NCBI GenBank assembly: GCA_026002025.1
Contig: BOAU01000040.1
Location: 1 to 18,162 of the forward strand
Direction: 5' to 3'
From: Spirochaetia bacterium
GTDB taxonomy: Bacteria > Spirochaetota > Spirochaetia > Treponematales > Breznakiellaceae
DNA: 18,162 bases
A program made the translations under genes and the position numbers. Position 1 is the first letter of the stretch. The number at the start of each line of letters is the position of its first letter. Under the pieces are notes generated by a model. It had not been told where the DNA came from. It worked only from the letters and a program-made list of their open reading frames with translations, and ran no database searches. Of this stretch, positions 12,859 to 18,162 are shown one piece after another.

Positions 12859-15063
12859 TTACCTACATATATCGGCAAAAAACTCCCCGACATTCATATC
12901 ATAAAAAAGATATCCGTAGGCCGCCGCAGCGGAAAGGACCCGTCTGCCGTATTCCCTGGTTTCCGGGTATTCGATGGTTTCCAGAAAGATATCCCCCGGC
13001 AAAGAATTTGAAGCCGGGGAACCTGCGGCTCCGTACCATCGCCTGACCCGGTTCATACCGCCGTTGTAGGCCAGAACCGCCAGCAGGGGATGTTCCAGCC
13101 GGTTCATCAGGTAGGCAAGGTACACCGCCCCGATATGGATATTGGCCGCCGGGTCCTGTAAATCCACCGTGCCGCCTTCCGCGTAATCCGGGCCGCCCTG
13201 CCGCTTGATGCGGCCCGCCATTTCCGCCGCCGTGGCGGGCATCAGCTGGGTCAGGCCCATTGCCCCCACGCGGGAACTGATATCAGCCTGAAAGGCGCTT
13301 TCGGTACGGATCAGGCCGAAGAGCAGTTCCGGGGACAGAGCTGCGGCCCGGGCGTTTTCTTCAACCGCTTCACGGAAGGGCCGGGGATAGTAGAGTTCCA
13401 AATCCCGGCGGTCAAGTTCGTAGCCTTCCCGGCTCATGTAATCCGATACCAGCCGGAGGAGTTCCGAGTACATCTCCGTTTCAAGGAAAGCCTCCGCCAG
13501 TGCCCGCAGTTCCGGGATACTGAGTTCCCCGCTCATTTTTTGCAGATACGGGTTAATCCGGGCTGCGGCCCCAAATTGAAAAAAACCCAACAGAAAGGCC
13601 ATTTCAGCAGGATGGGGGAAGGCGGCCATTCCGGCTGCTGCCTTCCTGGCCCCGGACTGCCCGCCATCAGCATCCGCCGGAGCTAAGGCCAGAAAGGGGA
13701 TATCCAAAAAGGATGCACTTAATGCTCGGTAATAATAGGAAAATTCTCCCGCCCCGTAGGCCAGATGAAGGTAGGGACGGGCCGCATTAATGGGATCTAT
13801 CGTTTTTGCCGCCTGGGGTGAAATATAACCCAGCATGATGGCCCGGCCCGTGATATAGGCGTATTTTGCAATGGAGACCCGGTCGGAACCTTCGCTGATC
13901 AGGGGGAGGATTTCCGCAATGGTCTGCCATTGTCCCTTTGCCGCGAGGTGACGGCAAAGCCGGTCAAGGATATCGGCAAAGTAGGGATCATCATTCCAGC
14001 GGGGAATGTAGGATTTTACCAGATCGGCGCTTTCACTCAGGCCTTCGGTCAGGGCGGTGTCCAGGATATACCAGATACAGGCATCGGACTGGAGCATATC
14101 CGGGGCCAGGGGGATAGCCTGGGCAAAAAATTCCCGTGCCTGGCGGTACTGTTCCCGCTGACGGCTGATTCTGCCCATAAAATAGTACAGCCGGTAACGG
14201 ACAGCCGGAATTGATTCCGCTAAAACGGTGCCTGACACCAATCGGTCCAGACGCTGAAGGACCTCAATTCCCTCATTTCCCCTGGAGGCAAACTGTAAAC
14301 ACCTGCCCAGATCGGTTAAAAGTTCAGGGTAACGCAGAAAAAGTGAGGGGTCCTGTTCCAAGACCAGGCGGAAAAGGATGAGGGCCCCGGAAAAAGCAGA
14401 TCGGGCAACGGCGAGACGGCCTTCCAGGGCGGCCTTTTCCGGCCCCGTAAGGGTTTCCGGGTCAAGACGGCGGATTTCTTCCCAAAACCAGCGGAGGGCA
14501 TCGCCGCTTTCCGTGCCAAACAGGAAAGAACGGATTTTCTCTTTTGTTTCACCGGGATGAAGCTGGGTCTCCGCCAATAAGAACAGGGCCGTGTCCCAGG
14601 GCGACTTTTTGTCCCCAGGCGCTCGCCCGTCCGGGGAGGCGTCTGCGGAATAAAGCTTTTCAATATCCCCGAAGCGGCCAAGCCGGTAAAACGCGGCGGC
14701 CTGCAGGCTTATTTCGGCGCTGTCAACGACATTGGCGCTGGGGGCTTTTTGCCTCGACTGCATTTTCAGAAAGGGTTCCGGGGCAATATCTTTATTTAAG
14801 AGGGGCAGAATCAACTGTTCCGCTGCGGCAGAACGGATATAGGGATTGGGGCTTTCCAGGGCGCTTTCAAAAAGGAGCGCCGATTCATCCTGGGTCAATA
14901 AACCCTGATAAAAGGCATCCGAAGCTGCATCGTTTAATTCCGCGGCGAAGGCTGTATCGGTCTTGCAGGAACTAAAGGCGGTGAGGAAGGCAAGCAGACA
15001 GGAAAATACAAGGGCCCGCAGCTTAATTTCTCGGGGGGATGCGGATGGTGGTGCCGGAAACAA
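12859..15063 (-). CDS. Lytic transglycosylase (SLT type), probable lipoprotein
   Basis: Cleaves the glycan strand of peptidoglycan. The protein has 734 residues. The N-terminus has a basic stretch (PREIK) and a hydrophobic core (about 16-30) ending in FSSC, so C33 could be lipidated under the relaxed spirochaetal lipobox. Residues about 40-540 are helical, TPR-like repeats as in Slt70-type enzymes. The C-terminal SLT domain (about 575-715) shows catalytic E588 in IRTESAF, GLTQLMPATA at 603-612 and LAYNGG near 664-669. The start is TTG at 15063, which overlaps the upstream gene by 41 bp; no better start leaves the signal peptide whole, though CTG just after the upstream stop is conceivable. 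It lies in an operon with M23, Hsp70-SBD/LysM and ftsK. Confidence 0.9.
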   Translation of the reverse strand: MFPAPPSASPREIKLRALVFSCLLAFLTAFSSCKTDTAFAAELNDAASDAFYQGLLTQDESALLFESALESPNPYIRSAAAEQLILPLLNKDIAPEPFLKMQSRQKAPSANVVDSAEISLQAAAFYRLGRFGDIEKLYSADASPDGRAPGDKKSPWDTALFLLAETQLHPGETKEKIRSFLFGTESGDALRWFWEEIRRLDPETLTGPEKAALEGRLAVARSAFSGALILFRLVLEQDPSLFLRYPELLTDLGRCLQFASRGNEGIEVLQRLDRLVSGTVLAESIPAVRYRLYYFMGRISRQREQYRQAREFFAQAIPLAPDMLQSDACIWYILDTALTEGLSESADLVKSYIPRWNDDPYFADILDRLCRHLAAKGQWQTIAEILPLISEGSDRVSIAKYAYITGRAIMLGYISPQAAKTIDPINAARPYLHLAYGAGEFSYYYRALSASFLDIPFLALAPADADGGQSGARKAAAGMAAFPHPAEMAFLLGFFQFGAAARINPYLQKMSGELSIPELRALAEAFLETEMYSELLRLVSDYMSREGYELDRRDLELYYPRPFREAVEENARAAALSPELLFGLIRTESAFQADISSRVGAMGLTQLMPATAAEMAGRIKRQGGPDYAEGGTVDLQDPAANIHIGAVYLAYLMNRLEHPLLAVLAYNGGMNRVRRWYGAAGSPASNSLPGDIFLETIEYPETREYGRRVLSAAAAYGYLFYDMNVGEFFADICR

Positions 15064-15958
15064 TAAGACTCGGGTCCCTGATGTTGTTAAACCGGGCTAT
15101 GCGGCGGTACTGCCAGGGGTCCCGGTAAAAGGCTGCCGAAATATCCCAGAGGGTATCCCCCCAGCGGATTTTATAGGGCGCGCCGTCTGCGGGAATTGTC
15201 GTCGGGACCTTGTAACTGGATACCGGCGCCAGAGTCCGCTGCCGACTTACCGCCGGGGAGACCGGAGCCGGCTCCTCTGCCGCCGGAGGCGCCTGAATCA
15301 CCGGCGGCGCCTCAATGACCGGAGGCGCTTCGATGACCGGTGGGGGTGGAGTGGGCTCTGCCGCCTGGACAGGGGCCGCAGGCAGCGCGGACACAGCGGA
15401 TTTCACCGGGGCTTGCTGAACCGGAGCCCCGTTTCTGAGCAGGAAGAACCAGAGCGCAAAACAGGCAATAATAATGGCCAGGCCGATAACAACCACTATC
15501 ACTACGGGGAAGCGTTTTGTTTTTTTCGCGGCCTTGACCGCCAGGGCCGCATCATACAGTCCCGCAGGGGGAGGCGCATTCTGTTCCAGCTCAAAATCGG
15601 GAATTTCGTTATCTTCATCAAGGGATTTAAGGGATACCGTGAGAATTTGATGTCCCCCGCCGACGGGGCTGTCCAAATCAATGGCATCAGCGGTAATTTC
15701 CCCCTCACCGGTGGAAGAAATCACCATTTCAACAGAAGGCTCACCCTTGGCCCTGGCCTCGATATTCTCCACCACCAGACTGCCGATATAGAGGGCGTCC
15801 GCCATGGTTTGGGCTGCGCTTTTATAAAGATCGATCTGTACACTGCGCTGGTTATCATGGACCGTAGTCAGTACAAGCCGTTTCTTAGCGGCGGAATTCT
15901 CATCCATGATAGAATAAAATTCACCATTCGCAATTTTAATCCCAATAGTTGATGCCAC
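15023..15958 (-). CDS. Membrane protein: Hsp70 substrate-binding-like domain, TM helix, LysM
   Basis: The protein has 311 residues. Residues about 4-95 resemble the beta-sandwich substrate-binding domain of DnaK/Hsp70: TIGIKIANGEF, then TTVHDNQRSVQIDLYKS, IGSLVVENI, KGEPSVEMVISS and GEITADAID. There is no ATPase domain. After an acidic linker a single membrane helix follows (about 150-174), preceded by KAAKKTKR, which predicts the N-terminus in the cytoplasm. Outside lie a Pro-rich spacer with three PPVI(E/Q)A repeats (207-224) and one LysM domain at 262-308 (YKIRWGDTLWDISAAFY), which binds peptidoglycan. The start is GTG; AAGGAG 8 bp upstream on the minus strand supports it. It lies 37 bp after the M23 gene and overlaps the transglycosylase gene. 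The role is unknown; a link between cytoplasmic peptide binding and the wall is an inference. Confidence 0.8.
   Translation of the reverse strand: MASTIGIKIANGEFYSIMDENSAAKKRLVLTTVHDNQRSVQIDLYKSAAQTMADALYIGSLVVENIEARAKGEPSVEMVISSTGEGEITADAIDLDSPVGGGHQILTVSLKSLDEDNEIPDFELEQNAPPPAGLYDAALAVKAAKKTKRFPVVIVVVIGLAIIIACFALWFFLLRNGAPVQQAPVKSAVSALPAAPVQAAEPTPPPPVIEAPPVIEAPPVIQAPPAAEEPAPVSPAVSRQRTLAPVSSYKVPTTIPADGAPYKIRWGDTLWDISAAFYRDPWQYRRIARFNNIRDPSLIVSGTTIRIPPRN
15290..15343 (-). repeat. Three 18-bp tandem repeats coding PPVI(E/Q)A
   Basis: Three successive 18-bp units encode PPVIEA, PPVIEA and PPVIQA in the spacer between the membrane helix and the LysM domain. Such repeats can change in number and so alter the reach of the LysM domain across the periplasm. 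Boundaries are given to within a few bases. Confidence 0.6.
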
Positions 15959-15995
15959 GGGTTCTACTCCTTAATATGATCCTAACATTTTTTCA

Positions 15996-17003
15996 TTATT
16001 TCATCAAACTCCGGGGGCTCACGGTGACGCCATTTTTGTATACGGTAAAGTGGAGGTGAGGGCCGGTACTTTGGCCGGTGCTGCCGACATCGCCGATCCG
16101 TTGACCGGTGCTTACATAGGTCCCGGTTTTGACCCGGGTAACGCTCATGTGGGCGTAGAGGGTACGGTAACCGGAATGGTGGGTGACCACCACATAGTTT
16201 CCGTATGCGTCATCCCAGCCGACTGTAGTAACACGGCCCGACATGGCCGCCTTGATCGGGGTGCCCACGGGGTTGCCGCCGATGTCGATGCCGGCATGGA
16301 AATGCATGGCCCCGGTAATGGGGCTCCGCCGGCGGCCGTAGGCGCTGGTGATATACCCCGACACGGGCCAGATGAAAAGATCCCCGTTAATTTCCTGACG
16401 TTCAACCCAGTCAAGCCGGGCGCCCGGTACAAACAGAACCGTCCCTGCATGGACGGTGTCGGAAAAAAGCTCATTGACGGTCTGGATGGCCTCCGGATCG
16501 GCGCTGTACTTTTCCGCAATCTGGCTCAGGGTATCATCTTTTTTTACCGTGTAGAGGATGCCGTCCTGGTTCGGTATTTTCAGCGTCTGGCCGATCTGTA
16601 TAAGCCGGGTGTTTTTAATCGCGTTAAAGGAGATGAGGGTGTCCTCATTCAGGCCGAATTCCTGGGCCAGGATGCCAATCATATCGCCCTTTTGGACCTG
16701 GTAGGAACTGGAGAGGAGCATCCGGGGTTTGGAAAAGGATTCCGGTTCGGGGATGCCCAGATCCTCCGAATCCCCGTCCAGGGAAATAAGGGCGGGCTCC
16801 TGTTCGACCAGGCTGGCTTCCAGATAAACCATGCCGCCGATACCGTTATTGGATTCCGCTGCTCCGGCGCTTTCGTTTTTCCCGCCTGAGGACAGGATCA
16901 TGGGAAGAGAAGAAACGCCCAGGGAAGAGATAAAAAACACAAGGGAAAAAATCACCCCAAGCACAAGAACGGCTCTGCTTTTCAGGAACTTATGGTCAAA
17001 CAC
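15996..17003 (-). CDS. M23 peptidoglycan endopeptidase with two LysM domains
   Basis: A zinc peptidase that cuts peptide cross-links in the cell wall, 335 residues long. An N-terminal hydrophobic segment (about 11-30) is a membrane anchor or uncleaved signal. LysM domains lie at 101-143 (YQVQKGDMIGILAQEF) and 151-193 (YTVKKDDTLSQIAEKY). The M23 domain spans about 210-330 with zinc ligands H236 and D240 in HFHAGID and H318 in GPHLHF; H285 (YAHMS) and H316 complete the active site. All catalytic residues are present, so it should be active rather than an EnvC-like regulator. The start is GTG with GCGGGGTG upstream. It is first in the operon, about 35 nt downstream of the predicted start of transcription. 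Confidence 0.93.
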   Translation of the reverse strand: MFDHKFLKSRAVLVLGVIFSLVFFISSLGVSSLPMILSSGGKNESAGAAESNNGIGGMVYLEASLVEQEPALISLDGDSEDLGIPEPESFSKPRMLLSSSYQVQKGDMIGILAQEFGLNEDTLISFNAIKNTRLIQIGQTLKIPNQDGILYTVKKDDTLSQIAEKYSADPEAIQTVNELFSDTVHAGTVLFVPGARLDWVERQEINGDLFIWPVSGYITSAYGRRRSPITGAMHFHAGIDIGGNPVGTPIKAAMSGRVTTVGWDDAYGNYVVVTHHSGYRTLYAHMSVTRVKTGTYVSTGQRIGDVGSTGQSTGPHLHFTVYKNGVTVSPRSLMK

Positions 17004-17044
17004 CTAACACCCCGCAAGACTTTTTTGGGAAAACCTATTAACAC

Positions 17045-17073
17045 ATAATATATCGGTTTATCGGCTTTGGCAA
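17045..17073 (-). promoter_or_regulatory. Sigma70-type promoter for the M23-LysM-SLT-ftsK operon
   Basis: On the minus strand TTGCCA (17073-17068) and TATTAT (17050-17045) are separated by exactly 17 bp. Transcription would start near 17038, giving a leader of about 35 nt before the GTG at 17003. The -35 box abuts the stop codon of the upstream gene, so the promoter fills the gap between the two units. Confidence 0.65.
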
Positions 17074-17739
17074 TTAAGCCTTACCGCCCTCATTTTCCTG
17101 CTCAATTTCCTGTTCCAGGAGGATCAGGAGATCCCGGATCTCTGCGGCCCGTTCGTATTCCTCGGCGGCCACGGTCCGCTCAAGTTCCGCCTGCAATTTC
17201 CGTTGTTTTGCCGCAAGGGACCTCGTTTTTGGCGGCGCATCAGGCGCAGCCGGACCGGCGGCACGCTGCGATGCCTCCGCAAATTCCGCCACATCCTCTA
17301 TGACCAGATCCGCCGGAATCCCCGCCTGCTCCACCACCCGGGGGGAAACAAAGACCGGGCATTTATGGCGCACCGCCAGGGCAAAGGCATCGGATGGCCG
17401 GGAATCCAGGATCAGGGGCTTTACTTCGGAAAATTCCCTTCCCGCAAAGAGGAGCCGGGCAAAAAAAGTGTTGTCCCGGATTTCATAGACCTCCACCCGG
17501 AACAGGCTCAGGCCGGCAAGACGGGCCAGCTCAAGGAAAAGATCGCAGGTGAGGGGCCGCTTTACCCGGGCGGGACGGGGCGAGGCAATATCCCCAAAGC
17601 CGATGAGTATGGTATGCGCCTCAAACTGGCCGACAAAAACGGGCACCACCGTATCCGACCCCAGGGGCCGCAGCAAAACCGCGTTCCCCTGCTCAGTCCG
17701 CGCTACCGTCCATATTTCAGCCTCCAGCATATCTTCCAT
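17074..17739 (-). CDS. Bifunctional nuclease domain protein (BFN/DUF151) with UVR motif
   Basis: The protein has 221 residues. The N-terminal two thirds are a BFN (DUF151) domain: VPVFVGQFEAHTILIGF near 32-48, RPLTCDL near 61-67 and the signature DSRPSDAFALAVR at 112-124. Family members have been described with RNase and DNase activity. After an Ala/Pro linker (about 160-175) a UvrB/UvrC-type helical hairpin follows (about 180-210: LERTVAAEEYERAAEIRD), a protein-contact motif. BFN plus UVR is a recurring bacterial architecture. GGGAAGGGAACC precedes the ATG; a second ATG at codon 4 is a weaker choice. It starts 21 bp after the polyprenyl synthase stop and is probably co-transcribed with it. 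Confidence 0.88.
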   Translation of the reverse strand: MEDMLEAEIWTVARTEQGNAVLLRPLGSDTVVPVFVGQFEAHTILIGFGDIASPRPARVKRPLTCDLFLELARLAGLSLFRVEVYEIRDNTFFARLLFAGREFSEVKPLILDSRPSDAFALAVRHKCPVFVSPRVVEQAGIPADLVIEDVAEFAEASQRAAGPAAPDAPPKTRSLAAKQRKLQAELERTVAAEEYERAAEIRDLLILLEQEIEQENEGGKA

Positions 17740-17760
17740 GGTTCCCTTCCCCTCTTTCGC

Positions 17761-18162
17761 TTAACTGATTAAGCCGATGAGTCCCGCGAGCAGACGCCGC
17801 CCCTCTTCCCTCAGGGGAAACCCGGCGATGCCCGGCGCGGCAAAAACTTCCCCCGCTTCCCGGATCAGGGCAAGCCCCTTTTGACGGGCCTCCTCCACTA
17901 CCCCGGCGGCTTCCAGCGCCTTGATCAGCTCTTCCACCTCCGGGACGCCGGTCCCCCCTATGCGGGCGGCGGCAAAACAACGGCTGACCAAGGCCCCCGC
18001 ATCCGAAGGGGAAGCTTCCCCCGACCGGCGGTGCAGGTAGAGCAGCACCGGGAGGCTCTTTTTCCCCTCAACCACATCATCCCCCCGCTTCTTGCCGGGG
18101 AGCCCGGTGGTTAAATTTTTCACATCATCCAGGATCTGAAAGCCGACCCCCAGCTTTTCCGC
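17761..18162 (-). CDS. Polyprenyl diphosphate synthase, C-terminal part (runs off window)
   Basis: The frame is open to the window edge, so only the last 133 codons are seen; the GTG at 18123 is internal, not a start. The visible part begins AEKLGVGFQILDDVKNLTTG, the second Asp-rich motif region of trans-isoprenyl diphosphate synthases, and continues GDDVVEGKKSLPVLLYL, a family hallmark. The motif is DDVKN rather than the textbook DDxxD, as in several short-chain and heteromeric members. The first Asp-rich motif and chain-length residues are outside the window, so the product length (farnesyl, octaprenyl or other) cannot be told. Such enzymes supply precursors for undecaprenyl phosphate, quinones or carotenoids. 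Confidence 0.85.
   Translation of the reverse strand, partial: AEKLGVGFQILDDVKNLTTGLPGKKRGDDVVEGKKSLPVLLYLHRRSGEASPSDAGALVSRCFAAARIGGTGVPEVEELIKALEAAGVVEEARQKGLALIREAGEVFAAPGIAGFPLREEGRRLLAGLIGLIS

Noticed and set aside
14963..15952. Long open frame on the + strand opposite the LysM/Hsp70-SBD gene (329 codons).
   Set aside because: Arg/Gly-rich composition with no family motif; it mirrors a convincing gene on the other strand in GC-rich DNA.
16050..16889. Long open frame on the + strand opposite the M23 gene (279 codons).
   Set aside because: Antisense shadow; the minus-strand frame has full M23 and LysM motifs.

Overview
The window looks like a moderately GC-rich spirochaete chromosome, most likely a Treponema of the insect-gut type. 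This is an inference from gene content: BspA-type leucine-rich repeat proteins with KAGTY-type C-terminal motifs, a LysM/M23 protein, a spirochaete-style polyprenyl synthase end, and a compact type II fatty acid operon. No rRNA, tRNA or CRISPR array was seen.

Layout. (1) Positions 1-126 hold the last 37 codons and apparent right end of an ISL3-like insertion sequence. (2) Positions 127-4045 are an accessory stretch on the + strand, in part clearly more AT-rich than the rest. It holds a PD-(D/E)XK nuclease-like protein with its own promoter and dyad, a 48-codon orphan ORF, a TPR-like fragment, a BspA-type LRR protein with two zinc ribbons, and three small unrecognised proteins in tight succession. 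(3) Positions 4002-8740 are a fatty acid synthesis (FASII) operon, fabH-fabD-fabG-fabF-fabZ. A near-consensus promoter and a perfect 12-bp dyad lie in front of fabH. Three consecutive hairpins with the same 8-nt loop lie between fabG and fabF, where acpP often sits; acpP is absent. (4) Positions 8769-10004 (minus) are an AAA_14/DUF4143-type ATPase convergent with fabZ. Upstream of it lies a tandem 32-bp repeat framed by an inverted repeat. (5) Positions 10277-17003 (minus) form a four-gene cell-wall and chromosome cluster, in transcription order: a LysM/M23 endopeptidase, a membrane protein joining an Hsp70 substrate-binding-like domain to a LysM domain, an SLT-type lytic transglycosylase, and an FtsK/SpoIIIE DNA translocase. 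A good promoter precedes the M23 gene. (6) Positions 17074-18162 (minus) hold a bifunctional-nuclease-domain protein with a UVR motif and the C-terminal part of a polyprenyl diphosphate synthase that runs off the window.

How the genes work together. The fab genes supply acyl chains for membrane lipid. The minus-strand cluster plausibly couples peptidoglycan cutting to chromosome segregation at division, and the polyprenyl synthase just upstream may supply lipid carrier for wall synthesis. The least conventional items are the three-hairpin array inside the fab operon, the Hsp70-SBD/TM/LysM fusion, and the uncharacterised gene cluster at 1109-4045.
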